Origin: Afipia clevelandensis ATCC 49720
GTDB lineage: Bacteria; Pseudomonadota; Alphaproteobacteria; Rhizobiales; Xanthobacteraceae
Reading direction: 5' to 3'
Length of the DNA: 64,000 nucleotides
NCBI RefSeq assembly: GCF_000336555.1
Contig: NZ_KB375281.1
Span: 994,227-1,058,226, forward strand
Shown: positions 17,173-25,778 of the stretch, one piece after another
Layout of the letters: each line of letters opens with the position of its first letter
Position numbering within the stretch: the first letter of the stretch is position 1
The notes under the pieces: model-generated
Database searches by the model: none
Told to the model about the DNA's origin: nothing
The model's input: the letters and a program-made list of their open reading frames with translations, nothing else
Program-made: the position numbers and the translations under genes

Positions 17173-17689
17173 GCGCGTGAACCGCCAGTCGCGCACTCGC
17201 CTCTCAAACGGCAAGCAGCTATTCCTAGAGTCTTCCGTGGACGGGCGCACGCTCATTGCGCGTCGTTTCCGCGAAGTGCTTGCGTCCATTGTTTCGGATT
17301 TAGGCGGCGCGGATGCCATGAGCGAAGCCGAGATGGTACTGGCACGTCGCGCCGTCACGCTGGTGGTGACATGCGAGACTTACGAGTCGAAACTTGCCGA
17401 AACCGGCAAGTTGGACTCCGACGCGTATCTTCCTTGCGTGAATGCCTTGGGGAAACTGCTGAACGCCCTCGGGCTGAAGCGCAGGTCCAAGCATGTCGGT
17501 CCTTCACCACTAGAAGGCTATCATGCCGCCAACGTCAACCGCCGCGACCCTGACGTCGCTGATGTTGGGCCTGAGTGTGACGAACCCCAGCTAGCGCGCC
17601 GGATCAATGAAGCCATTGCTGCCGTGGCCAATGGCTCGGAGTCACGGCCCCGGCGCATCGTCCGGGCGACAAGCTCTCAGGGGCGATAA
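17165..17689 (+). CDS. putative terminase small subunit-like protein
   Basis: A 174-residue protein, mostly helical. The pattern RFREVLASIVSDLGGADAMSEAE, then ALGKLLNALGLKRRSK, resembles small proteins found in Rhizobiales prophages and islands near a large terminase, which fits a DNA-recognition subunit. The tail is polar and disordered. The terminase large gene lies 1.05 kb downstream. The TerS role rests on context and a general resemblance only. Confidence 0.45.
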   Translation: MIERVNRQSRTRLSNGKQLFLESSVDGRTLIARRFREVLASIVSDLGGADAMSEAEMVLARRAVTLVVTCETYESKLAETGKLDSDAYLPCVNALGKLLNALGLKRRSKHVGPSPLEGYHAANVNRRDPDVADVGPECDEPQLARRINEAIAAVANGSESRPRRIVRATSSQGR

Positions 17690-17907
17690 AATCCGTCCCC
17701 CTGCGCTTCGTTCTTGCTGCGGTTGATTGAGAACTGCTGCTTGCGCGGGAATGGCATCCCTAGCTGACGCGCTTTCTGTTTCACCGCCGCAGTCGTGCGC
17801 TTGAAGATCACGGACATCCGGTGAGGCGACACGCCTTCGGCTCGCAGCGCTTTGAACCTCTCGTTGTCCGCATCGGACCACGTCCGGTTGGTAACGTGAG
17901 TTCTCAT
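17677..17907 (-). CDS. small helix-turn-helix-like protein
   Basis: A 76-residue protein. The region WSDADNERFKALRAEGVSPHRMSVIFKRTTAAVKQKARQLG reads as a Myb/SANT-like or sigma-4-like helix-turn-helix, a common type of small protein in Rhizobiales mobile elements. It overlaps the convergent TerS-like gene by 13 bases and its own upstream gene by 4 bases (ATGA). It may regulate the divergent terminase operon. Confidence 0.65.
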   Translation of the reverse strand: MRTHVTNRTWSDADNERFKALRAEGVSPHRMSVIFKRTTAAVKQKARQLGMPFPRKQQFSINRSKNEAQGDGFYRP

Positions 17908-18116
17908 GCGTCGTTGTCACCCGCCAAGTTACGAAGGTCGTCCGGTGGCTTGAGGCCGGGAGAGGAAATCCAGCGGTCCATTTCGGAAGCTGTGCGAAGC
18001 TGGCGCGCCTTTTTTAGAAGCGCATCGCGGGCGCGTCCGACCGGGAGCGTTTCCGCCTCTCGTTCTAAGGCTTCGGCTTGCTGTAGCCAGCTTTGAGTAA
18101 TCGTCTTACGAGGCAT
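17904..18116 (-). CDS. small hypothetical protein
   Basis: A 70-residue helical protein. The pattern WLQQAEALEREAETLPVGRA followed by DALLKKARQLRTASEMDRW and SSPGLKPP recurs in short Bradyrhizobium proteins by recollection. It is translationally coupled to the helix-turn-helix-like gene downstream. Function unknown. Confidence 0.6.
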   Translation of the reverse strand: MPRKTITQSWLQQAEALEREAETLPVGRARDALLKKARQLRTASEMDRWISSPGLKPPDDLRNLAGDNDA

Positions 18117-18740
18117 ACGGTGCTCCGCATTTCAGGGCGAGAGCAACGACTCTGATCTTCATTGATGCCAAGCCGCGCGGTGGTCAACGCGAGCCTGCGC
18201 GGAATGAGACTCCTCCGCGAGGAAATAATCTTTCTTTTTTGATGCAACCAAATGCGATGTTCCCGAATTGCCGGGCGGGTCGGGAATTATCGCAAATGAA
18301 GCCAATCAGTTATCTACTCAATCGCGCAAAGGGCTGGTTGCGGCCTGCAAATTTGCAACCCAGCGTCCCGCCAGCCGAAGACCTTAGTTGCTGACCTTGC
18401 TCGCCTTCTCGGTGATAGCCCGAGGCCGCCTCTGCCGGGTGAGCGGCAGGACAACCCTCCATAGGTAACGACTATGAGAGGCAACTTTTAGATGCAGCTT
18501 TTCCCCCGACCCCAGCGTTTGGGGTTTCACCGAGTCGAGCCATGCCCCGTCACGGGCCAGAAACGGCCCGACAGCGCGTTTTCGAGCCTTAGCCGGGCCG
18601 ACCTAGCCGCCCCGCTCGTAAGGCCTCCCAGAGGCCTCGACAGCGAAAAATCGTCTAAAACCAATCCCTTAAGACTTGCGAACCGTTCGCAATTATGAGT
18701 CTTTGGCCGCTCACGCCCCTTAGTCAGGGGTTCGGAGAGC
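18117..18740. other. 624-bp noncoding region between divergent genes
   Basis: No supported gene is seen. The stretch contains GC-rich inverted repeats (for example around 18420-18480 and 18545-18575). It must hold the promoters of the minus-strand pair and of the terminase operon. A packaging (cos/pac-type) site would be expected near the terminase genes, but I cannot identify one. Confidence 0.5.
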
Positions 18741-20300
18741 GTGGCCGCCATGGCCGGGATGAACCGATACCAACGCCAGACTCAGCGACCTGCCACCGCA
18801 GCGGCCCCGCTGACGTTGCTCGATGCCATCGCTGACGACGCGCTGTTTGCTCCATGGTTCTCGCGCAACCCCGCGGGCTGGACGGCATGGTTCGCGTTCC
18901 TGAAGGCGCTGTTCGGTCTCGCGATGTCGCCCGAGCAGGCGCGTATCTTCCGCGAATGCACCGGCAGGACCGAACTCCCTTCGTCAGTCGCTCGCGAAAT
19001 CTTCCTCATATGCGGCAGACGGTCAGGCAAATCATTCGTGCTGGCGCTGATTGCCGTCTGGCTCGCGTGCTTTCACTCGTACCGCCAATACCTGGCCCCC
19101 GGTGAGCGCGGCACCATCTTCATCGTTGCCAGTGACCGCCGCCAAGCACGGACAATCTTGCGCTACATCACAGCACTGCTTACCGGCGTTCCCGCGCTCA
19201 GCCGGTTGGTGACCCGTACTTGGGCCGAAGGCTTCGACCTTTCCACCAGCATCAGCATTGAAGTCGGTACAGCCTCGCATCGCTCGTTGCGCGGATACGC
19301 AATTGTCGCCTGCCTCATGGACGAAGCCGCGTTCATGACGAACGACGAGGATGCCGCCAGCACCGACTCCGAAATCATCACCGCCGTTAAGCCGGGTATG
19401 GCGCAGTTTCCCAACAGCATGTTGCTGGTTGCATCTTCGCCCTACGCGAAACGCGGCGCGCTCTATGAGGCGCATCGGGAACACCACGGCAAGAACGGCG
19501 ACAGCGTCCTCGTTTGGCAAGCGCCGACGCGCACAATGAACCCCACGATCGACCAGTCCATCATTGACGAAGCTATAGCGAAAGACCCGGCATCGGCTGC
19601 CGCCGAATGGCTGGGCCAGTTTCGCAACGACATTGAGAGCTTCATTTCTCGCGAGGCCGTCGAAGCCTGCATCAGCGAAGGCATCCGCGAACGCGCGCCC
19701 GAGCAAGGCATCGCCTACTCAGCGTTCATCGACCCGGCTGGCGGCTCAGGCAAAGATAGTTTCACGCTGGCGATTGCTCACAAGGACAAGAAAACCGGCA
19801 TGGGCGTGCTGGACTGTATCCGAGAAGTGAAGCCGCCGTTCAGCCCCGAACAAGTCGCGCAGGATTTTGCGGCTACGCTCAAGAGCTACGGCATCACCAA
19901 GGCGCTGTCCGATAAATTCGCGGGCGCATTTCCTGTTGAAGCATTCAAGCGCAACGGCATCACGCTCGAACAGTCTGCCAAACCGAAATCAGATCTGTAC
20001 CGCGATTTCCTTCCGCTGCTGAATTCAAAGCGCGTCGATTTGCTCGATCACCCGCGACTCGTCACCCAGCTTTCGTCTCTGGAACGCCGCACCGCGCGTA
20101 GCGGTAAGGACAGCATCGATCACGCGCCCAGCGCGCACGACGACGTCGCTAACGTGGTCGCAGGCGCGCTCACCAACATTCAGGTGAAGAAATACGCCTA
20201 TGACGTCAGCATGAACTGGGTATCAGACGGCGAGGATGATGCTCGCCTGTTCCAGCGAATGCAACGCAACTTCTACATGACAGGAGGACGACGAATATGA
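18741..20300 (+). CDS. terL: phage terminase large subunit
   Basis: A 519-residue DNA-packaging motor. ATPase: Walker A GRRSGKS (92-98), Walker B CLMDEAAF (Asp194, Glu195) and coupling motif ASSP (231-234). RNase H-like nuclease: Asp331 in FIDPAGG, Asp391 in LSDKFAG and Asp467/468 in AHDDVAN. All motifs are intact, so it is probably active. GTG at 18741 and ATG at 18750 and 18759 are possible starts. It overlaps the next gene by 4 bases. In a prophage, portal and capsid genes would follow; here they are absent, which argues for a satellite that borrows a helper's capsid. Confidence 0.93.
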   Translation: MAAMAGMNRYQRQTQRPATAAAPLTLLDAIADDALFAPWFSRNPAGWTAWFAFLKALFGLAMSPEQARIFRECTGRTELPSSVAREIFLICGRRSGKSFVLALIAVWLACFHSYRQYLAPGERGTIFIVASDRRQARTILRYITALLTGVPALSRLVTRTWAEGFDLSTSISIEVGTASHRSLRGYAIVACLMDEAAFMTNDEDAASTDSEIITAVKPGMAQFPNSMLLVASSPYAKRGALYEAHREHHGKNGDSVLVWQAPTRTMNPTIDQSIIDEAIAKDPASAAAEWLGQFRNDIESFISREAVEACISEGIRERAPEQGIAYSAFIDPAGGSGKDSFTLAIAHKDKKTGMGVLDCIREVKPPFSPEQVAQDFAATLKSYGITKALSDKFAGAFPVEAFKRNGITLEQSAKPKSDLYRDFLPLLNSKRVDLLDHPRLVTQLSSLERRTARSGKDSIDHAPSAHDDVANVVAGALTNIQVKKYAYDVSMNWVSDGEDDARLFQRMQRNFYMTGGRRI

Positions 20301-20695
20301 AACGCAAAGCCAAAATCTACGATGCGAACGGAAACTTCCTGAGATACGCGGAAGGCAACGATGTCCTGAAGGACGGAGAAGTTCTGCGCTCGGATTTCAC
20401 GATGCTTGATGGCCTCGACGCCATGCAGCGCCTCGTCGTTCGGGACAGCGTGACACCCGCAGCACCGAGGCATGCGCCCGGTTACGTTTACGATGCCGAT
20501 CAGGCGGGTCGTGCAGAACGCTTCTTTGCAAACAAACAGCGTCTTGCTGACGCATGGAAGGATGCGCCATCGGCTGGGCCTGAGGGGACCAAGCCGCAGG
20601 CCGCACCGCAGCCGCAGGTCACACAGGATGCGGACGCGGCATACGCGCGCCGCAATGCGTGGCTTGAGCAGGCATACCTCACGGCAGGTGCGTGA
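20297..20695 (+). CDS. hypothetical protein in the terminase operon
   Basis: A 132-residue protein starting in the terL stop (ATGA). The N-terminus KRKAKIYDANGNFLRYAEGN DVLKDGEVLR looks like a small beta-rich domain, and the C-terminal half is Ala/Pro/Gln-rich and probably disordered. No family recognised. Its position suggests a partner of the terminase. Confidence 0.65.
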   Translation: MKRKAKIYDANGNFLRYAEGNDVLKDGEVLRSDFTMLDGLDAMQRLVVRDSVTPAAPRHAPGYVYDADQAGRAERFFANKQRLADAWKDAPSAGPEGTKPQAAPQPQVTQDADAAYARRNAWLEQAYLTAGA

Positions 20696-21510
20696 TGGTG
20701 GGCCTTACACAGAAAGCGCTGGCGCGCGTGCTTGAGTTGAAGCACGCGCGTGACGATGCCGTTGTGCTGGTTGACAGCACGGTGGCTCGCATTTCGGAGC
20801 TTCGCCGCTTGCTTCCGCACAATCGGCCGGACGCGGCTTCAATCGAATTCGAGATTTCGCGTCTGCAAGGACACCTGATGGACCATAAGCAGCACGCCGA
20901 TGCCTTGGTTCAGCTTCTCGCGCAGGTCGGTGCCTTTCAGGAAACCTTGAAGCATGATGTGGTCGACGCGAAGCATGTGAGGGTTCGGCTGGACAGGGGC
21001 GAAACGATCCTGTCCGCGATTGCGGACGCGCGCAAACGTATTGCGGACATCGACGCTGAATTGCGGAAGGTACGTCACGCTTCACCGACTCGCGAAGAAC
21101 AGAAGGCCGCATGCGACGCGTGGCTAGATAATCTTCCCCGCGATGCGCGGCCTCGGATCAATGCGAGCAATCACGGCAAGTTCAGTGTCGCGTTCAGCGA
21201 TCCAGCATCATACACGACGAAATTGCCCATCGCTGCAATTCTGAACTTCGTTATTCCGGATCAATTCCGCGAAAGTTTGCACGCGGAAATCGACAGGCAG
21301 CCCGAGCCAGCGCTCGTTATGTCAGCGGAGGATAAAGCGAAAGCGATTGCTGAGCTTCGTGCCGAACTTCTGGCGCAAGAAAGGCGCGAGGTCGAACTGC
21401 AGCGCATGGCCGAACGCGAGGGTCAGAGGATTGTCTATCGTCCCTTCGTCAGCGCGTTCGCCCTTTTGGGCTTGGAATTGAAGGACAAGGACGTGGCGAA
21501 AGCTGCGTAA
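20692..21510 (+). CDS. hypothetical helical/coiled-coil protein in the terminase operon
   Basis: A 272-residue protein, last in the terL operon and overlapping the previous stop (GTG 20692 or ATG 20695). Long charged helices are predicted at about 20-130 (LEISRLQGHLMDHKQHADAL-like heptads) and 200-245 (AEDKAKAIAELRAELLAQER). A short globular part lies between. No enzyme motif. A scaffold or DNA-handling role is possible but unsupported. Confidence 0.65.
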   Translation: MMVGLTQKALARVLELKHARDDAVVLVDSTVARISELRRLLPHNRPDAASIEFEISRLQGHLMDHKQHADALVQLLAQVGAFQETLKHDVVDAKHVRVRLDRGETILSAIADARKRIADIDAELRKVRHASPTREEQKAACDAWLDNLPRDARPRINASNHGKFSVAFSDPASYTTKLPIAAILNFVIPDQFRESLHAEIDRQPEPALVMSAEDKAKAIAELRAELLAQERREVELQRMAEREGQRIVYRPFVSAFALLGLELKDKDVAKAA

Positions 21511-21514
21511 TCGA

Positions 21515-21546
21515 ATTCGCCGGATACGCTCTGGTCTCCGGCGAAT
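21515..21546 (+). terminator. perfect 10-bp hairpin after the terminase operon
   Basis: ATTCGCCGGA (21515-21524) pairs with TCCGGCGAAT (21537-21546), loop 12 bases, 5 bases after the stop of the last operon gene. No T tract follows. Confidence 0.5.
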
Positions 21547-21724
21547 GACCAGCGAGGTCCAACATTACCTAGGCTGGCGGGGCGTCAGTCGTGAGTGGCC
21601 CTTCATAGAAACGAACCGCGACAGCTTGTGGCTCTGTCTACTTTCCAGAGCGCGACAACGGAATGCTGGGGATGCGCTTCTCCCTAGAGTCTGAGGCTGG
21701 TCACCAGCGGCGCGGCAGACAATC

Positions 21725-21762
21725 GACCGGCGTAGGTCCTGCCCCCAATGCCTGCGCCGGTC
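21725..21762 (+). terminator. rho-independent terminator-like hairpin with T tract
   Basis: A 12-bp stem with one G-T pair, GACCGGCGTAGG (21725-21736) against CCTGCGCCGGTC (21751-21762), is followed by TTTTATTT. It ends the plus-strand transcript just before the convergent stop at 21765. Confidence 0.75.
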
Positions 21763-21764
21763 TT

Positions 21765-22166
21765 TTATTTGAGCAGCCCAGCCTCGCGCATGATGCGCAC
21801 GGAATGTCTAAACTCGGTCATAATGCTGCTGACCGTTGTCCGCGATACCGTGACCTCGAAGCGCCGCAGCCGATGCATGATGTCGTCCAAACTCATGTCA
21901 GCGCTTGCTGCAAGCATCCGCTTAACTTCCGATTTCAATGAAGGAAGGCCCTCAGGCTGCGGACGATGGCGCGGTGCGCGCTCTAACTTCTGTATCGGCT
22001 TGCGCGTACGCCGGATCGCTCGCGTAGGCCTTCCGCGATAATAGGACCAATCGTGATCGTCCTTAGCGCCCATGCGTCCTATCCTCGCGATCCGGCATGC
22101 CGGAATTGGTTGTCCGTTGTAGTTGCATACGCAAAGCCACGCATCCTTTGTTAGAACCGTTTTCAC
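21765..22166 (-). CDS. hypothetical protein with C-terminal helix-turn-helix-like region
   Basis: A 133-residue basic protein. The N-terminal part has a CVCNYNG pair of cysteines and an arginine-rich centre (RGRPTRAIRRTRKPIQKLER). The C-terminus (SLDDIMHRLRRFEVTVSRTTVSSIMTEFRHSVRIMREAGLL, read in pieces) resembles a winged helix of the kind used to restrict or sense regulators. It is divergent from the Rep-like gene and could regulate it. No firm family. Confidence 0.55.
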   Translation of the reverse strand: MKTVLTKDAWLCVCNYNGQPIPACRIARIGRMGAKDDHDWSYYRGRPTRAIRRTRKPIQKLERAPRHRPQPEGLPSLKSEVKRMLAASADMSLDDIMHRLRRFEVTVSRTTVSSIMTEFRHSVRIMREAGLLK

Positions 22167-22373
22167 AACGCTGAGCGCAGGCTACAATAGTTCGCTGACG
22201 ACGCGAACAGCGCTTGCGCAATTCTAGGCGAAAACTCAACACAGCGCCTTTTGTCGCCCGACAAATGGCCTTCAGCAGGCCGACCGAACCGCCAATTCCC
22301 GCTGGCGTGCCGGAATGGACTCCCGAGAGGGAGTGACAGGGAGAACGCTTTAGTCAGCGTTTTGGGGGCAAGT

Positions 22374-23330
22374 ATGTTGCGGGCTGCAGAACCGACAAAA
22401 CGACGCGTCCGGCATTGCACCGGCCTAAGCCGGTATGTCGCTTGGCTCAGCGCCTACATCGATACTCTTCACGTTTTTATTTCCGGGCCGCCTCAAGCGG
22501 GCGACCGTCAAAATCTTCAACTGATTTACGGTCGGCGTGTCCGCATGGATATGACGCGCCGATGGAACGCGATGACCTATCGCTATGACATCATAGGCTT
22601 CGTAGTGAAGGTTCAGTGCCCGCAACGAGAGATGCTTGAATTGCTGGGCCTATGGCAACGAGAACGCGGGGGCACTCTGCGCCGGTTAGACCTTTCATTT
22701 GATTGGACGTCCGACCGTTTGACGTTTGCCCAGCTAACCGATTGGATCAGACAACATCTCATTATGCGTAATCGCGCCGCCGGGATAATGAACACCTTTG
22801 AGAACGGTAGCGTGTACTACGTTCCGAACGCGCACACCTCAGAACGCTCGCTGGATAATCTTCTTTATTTCGACCGCGTGTCGAAACGCGACTGGAGTGG
22901 CCCGCCGGTGCATAAAAACGAGCTTCGCGGGCTTGGGGCTGAAAACATCGAACGGATTTACGGTATCGCTTTTGCAGACGAAATCCCCGCTATCAACCCG
23001 GCTGCGGTTTTCCGCGGTTGCTTCGATGTTTCGCAGACTTTCGTTAGCAGTAAAGTTGCTAAGGCGGTTCAGGCCGCCATTCGCAAAACTTTGCGGGCCG
23101 AACATCAACGTCACATGACACAGAATACAAAGCCGTCTGCCCGGCGAGAGCGTTATCGGGCGATGCTGGCAAAACGTGCGACACGCATCTGGGCCAATCG
23201 AGACCTTGAATACGTTCAGCGCGTGAAAGACATCTTCCCTCGGCTGCTTATTCCCTCAAACGAGGAAATCAGGCTGCCGAACCGATTGTCGTGGGACGCT
23301 ACGGGGAGGAGGGCCCAGCGCCATGTTTAA
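22374..23330 (+). CDS. candidate Rep_trans-like replication initiation protein
   Basis: A 318-residue protein. The motif LRRLDLSFDW recalls the R-x-D-x-x-x-D signature of Rep_trans/replication initiation factor proteins. NLLYFDRVSKR followed by HKNELRGLGAENIERIYG matches their later Y-K/E-x-R-G pattern. The start is taken at ATG 22374, which has GGGGGCA upstream; the frame is open to TTG 22251 without a site. If correct, the element can replicate after excision, as satellites do. The assignment comes from motif patterns alone. Confidence 0.5.
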   Translation: MLRAAEPTKRRVRHCTGLSRYVAWLSAYIDTLHVFISGPPQAGDRQNLQLIYGRRVRMDMTRRWNAMTYRYDIIGFVVKVQCPQREMLELLGLWQRERGGTLRRLDLSFDWTSDRLTFAQLTDWIRQHLIMRNRAAGIMNTFENGSVYYVPNAHTSERSLDNLLYFDRVSKRDWSGPPVHKNELRGLGAENIERIYGIAFADEIPAINPAAVFRGCFDVSQTFVSSKVAKAVQAAIRKTLRAEHQRHMTQNTKPSARRERYRAMLAKRATRIWANRDLEYVQRVKDIFPRLLIPSNEEIRLPNRLSWDATGRRAQRHV

Positions 23331-23568
23331 CCCCACAGAAGTCACCACTTTTGAGAAAATAACCTAGTAATTTCAATACTCCATATCCAGCCCCACCACG
23401 CCCAGACCATCGCATTTCCAGCCTTTTCCATGGCTGCACCGGCTGAAATCAATTCCTTGATAATGGGGATTTTGCACATGCCCGGCGCTGGTAGGACCGC
23501 CGGTCGTGTTATTGTTCCCCATGGCGCAAGGGAGTCGTTTCCGAGCGTTTTTTTTTTAGGATTTCCTG

Positions 23569-24429
23569 ATGAAGCTTTTTTGGAAGTCTTTGTATCTGGG
23601 GTTACGGCGGCGCTGGCGGACGGGGTTTACGCGAGGGTTCGCTTTGGCCGGCGTAATTTGGCTCTTTACCGAAATCTCGATGAAGTCTTTTGCGGCTTTG
23701 GATGGCTTGGTATCGACCTATGGAACGGGATACTTCTCAACCGTTATTGCTCTATGCGTACTGACCTTCTTCATTCACGTTTACGAGACGAGGTCAGTAT
23801 CTTTCCGCGTGCCGACGACCGATAGCTGGATCAACATCTATTACGGCGATTTGCTCAGCACCGACACCGATTGGCTGGTGGGCGTCGGTGAGTTCTTCGA
23901 CAGCGACTTGGGCCATGTCGTCTCGCGAGAGTCGCTGCATGGCAAGCTGATCGAGACTGTCTGGAATAGCGACGGCGGCCGGTTTCGCAAGGCAGTGGAC
24001 GATGCGCTCAAAGGCAAGCCATTCGAGATTACTGAACGCTCAATTAAGCCAAACAAGAAATACCCAATCGGCACTACGGCCGTGCTCCCAAGGGCATCGC
24101 GCAAAATTTTCTTGGTCGCGATGGCCCGAACCGATTTGCAGAATGCGAAAGCTTCTTCGACAGTACCGATTTTGTGGGACGCTTTGCTCGGCGCATTTCA
24201 CTCGATACATAACTTCGGCAATGGCGGAACGGTATCGCTTCCGCTGATCGGGAACGGACGTTCCAGCGTGAACATCGAGCCGCAGCATTTGCTTCGGTTG
24301 ATTGTTCTTTCGCTTATCGATTTCGGCCGGAAAACAGCACTGCCTAAACAAGTCAATATCGTTCTGCCCGAAGAGTGTTTTGAACGACTAGATATTCGCG
24401 AAATCAGACGCGATTGGAGCCATAGATAG
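23569..24429 (+). CDS. thsA: TM-Macro protein, candidate type II Thoeris effector ThsA
   Basis: A 286-residue protein. Two transmembrane helices (about 22-40 and 54-71) precede a cytoplasmic macro-like domain of the DUF6430 type (about 86-286). Macro signatures are NIYYGDLL (89-96), VGEFFDSDLG (106-115), SLHG (122-125), KYPIGTT (164-170) and LPLIGNGRSS (224-233). In type II Thoeris the TIR partner makes an ADP-ribose-type signal bound by the macro domain of a membrane effector, which then harms the membrane and stops phage growth. The ATG at 23569 has AGGA 7 bases upstream. The stop is followed immediately by the TIR gene. The pair is visibly more AT-rich than flanking chromosome. ThsA assignment rests on architecture plus partner. 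Confidence 0.8.
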   Translation: MKLFWKSLYLGLRRRWRTGFTRGFALAGVIWLFTEISMKSFAALDGLVSTYGTGYFSTVIALCVLTFFIHVYETRSVSFRVPTTDSWINIYYGDLLSTDTDWLVGVGEFFDSDLGHVVSRESLHGKLIETVWNSDGGRFRKAVDDALKGKPFEITERSIKPNKKYPIGTTAVLPRASRKIFLVAMARTDLQNAKASSTVPILWDALLGAFHSIHNFGNGGTVSLPLIGNGRSSVNIEPQHLLRLIVLSLIDFGRKTALPKQVNIVLPEECFERLDIREIRRDWSHR

Positions 24430-24981
24430 ATGGCGTACAGGAACGGCACATACATTGCGTTTCATGCGGAGGGAAACGCAGACCCGACCGCCTCCGACAT
24501 TCGATACTATCGGATGATTAAGGCATGGCATGAGCACGATAAGATCGAATTTAAGTTTGTGAACAGCCATGAAAAGACGTCAGCCGTTCGCGATAGCAGC
24601 TTAAAAGCGACCCTTCGGAGAAGTTTAGTCGAGCGGCTGAACAACTCTCGAAACATGCTGCTGATCATCGGAGATACGACGCGGTTCGATACCGATTGGG
24701 TGCCGTTCGAGATCGGCTACGCGATCGACGCCTGCAAAATTCCTGTCATCGCGGTTTATACCGGCTACACATCCATTCGACAGCCCGCACTTCTCAGCAA
24801 TCTTTGGCCTGTCGCCTTAGGACGTCGCATCAGTAACGGCACCGCGCGGGTTATCCATATTCCTTTCAAACAAGCCGCAATCGATGATGCGATAAAGCAG
24901 TTTGACCATACCAATCTGCCGAAAACTGGGCTTGAAGCCTATTCGGTAGAAGCGCATCGATTTTTCGGAATTAGTATCTAA
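24430..24981 (+). CDS. thsB: ThsB-like TIR-domain protein (DUF1863 type), candidate Thoeris sensor
   Basis: A 183-residue single-domain TIR-like protein that starts on the base after the thsA stop. The N-terminus GTYIAFHAEG NADPTASDIRYY, then FKFVNSHEKTSAVRD and NNSRNMLLIIGDTT, match the ThsB/MTH538 TIR-like family. The motif DWVPFEIGYAID carries the WxxxE pattern (Trp90, Glu94) with Glu94 at the expected catalytic position. ThsB proteins sense infection and convert NAD+ into a signalling nucleotide for ThsA. The length is typical. The direct abutment to thsA indicates one operon. Confidence 0.88.
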   Translation: MAYRNGTYIAFHAEGNADPTASDIRYYRMIKAWHEHDKIEFKFVNSHEKTSAVRDSSLKATLRRSLVERLNNSRNMLLIIGDTTRFDTDWVPFEIGYAIDACKIPVIAVYTGYTSIRQPALLSNLWPVALGRRISNGTARVIHIPFKQAAIDDAIKQFDHTNLPKTGLEAYSVEAHRFFGISI

Positions 24982-25140
24982 CAAGCTGAGGCGTCATCAT
25001 GCCTACGTTAGGAAACGCTCAACAGTTATCCGCGTGATGTACTGGACCATGGAGCCAAAGCCGAAGTGGCGCATTCTCCCCATTCGGGTGACGATGCGAC
25101 CCGGCTTTTGAGCGTCTTAACCACTGCCTTCAGCGGTGGC

Positions 25141-25180
25141 GACCCCACGTAAATCGCTCTTTTCTGCGGGGTAGCTCGTT
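25141..25180 (+). repeat. element-internal structured repeat, copy 2
   Basis: It shares GACCCCACG and CTTTT-NN-GCGGGGTAG-N-TCG with 16851-16890. It lies 160 bases after thsB and 40 bases before the zinc-ribbon gene. The left half also resembles bases after the Rep-like stop (from about 23333). Confidence 0.5.
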
Positions 25181-25191
25181 GAGACAACAAA

Positions 25192-25214
25192 CTCCTTGAT
25201 GCTCAAACAAGGAG
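25192..25214 (+). promoter_or_regulatory. hairpin covering the ribosome-binding site of the next gene
   Basis: CTCCTTG (25192-25198) is complementary to CAAGGAG (25208-25214), with a 9-base loop. The AAGGAG is the ribosome-binding site for the ATG at 25221, so folding would hide it. Confidence 0.5.
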
Positions 25215-25220
25215 ACGAAC

Positions 25221-25583
25221 ATGTGCAAGACAACAGTTGAAGAAATCGTAGCTCAGGGCGTACCCCCAAGTTGGGAATGCGTTGACTGCGGAATGAACAC
25301 CGGCCCCGGCTTGCAAACAGCGAAACAGGTCACTGATGCATTCAATCGCGGCGAAGGCTCACCATGCAGCTTCGACAGCCAGACCGAGCTTTACGTACTT
25401 AAAGGCGCATTGTGGGAGCGCGTAACGCAAAGTCGGACAGAACAAATTCTATGCATCGGATGTGTAGAGCGAAGACTTGGACGGAAGCTTCGGCCCAGAG
25501 ATTTTGACGATAGCCAAATCAACCGGCTGCCGGGAACAGCGCGGTTGCTTTCCCGGCGTGAGCCAAAGGCGTCACGGAACTGA
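25221..25583 (+). CDS. small zinc-ribbon-like hypothetical protein
   Basis: A 120-residue protein with two CxxC pairs, Cys20/Cys23 (WECVDCG) and Cys78/Cys81 (LCIGC), spaced as in zinc ribbons. The C-terminus is basic. A strong AAGGAG ribosome-binding site supports the start. Similar short proteins occur in rhizobial mobile elements by recollection. It overlaps the convergent gene by 12 bases. Function unknown. Confidence 0.7.
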   Translation: MCKTTVEEIVAQGVPPSWECVDCGMNTGPGLQTAKQVTDAFNRGEGSPCSFDSQTELYVLKGALWERVTQSRTEQILCIGCVERRLGRKLRPRDFDDSQINRLPGTARLLSRREPKASRN

Positions 25584-25778
25584 GTGAGGCTTGTTGAGAA
25601 AATAGTCGCGATTGCCGGTTGCCGCTTCGGCGTACTGGTCAATCGCGACCATCATCGCTTGAACGTGCTGATAGCAATAACCTTCGCGGCAAGCCAAATG
25701 CCGAGCCTCATTCAATGCCTTCAAGAATGGCGTTACGTGCGGGTCGTTAGAGAACCACTTGATAGGCTCGTTTCTCAT
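25572..25778 (-). CDS. small hypothetical protein
   Basis: A 68-residue protein (MRNEPIKWFSNDPHVTPFLK at its start) with a helical, His/Tyr-containing middle (CREGYCYQHVQAMMVAIDQY). It overlaps the upstream gene by 4 bases. Function unknown. Confidence 0.6.
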   Translation of the reverse strand: MRNEPIKWFSNDPHVTPFLKALNEARHLACREGYCYQHVQAMMVAIDQYAEAATGNRDYFLNKPHSVP

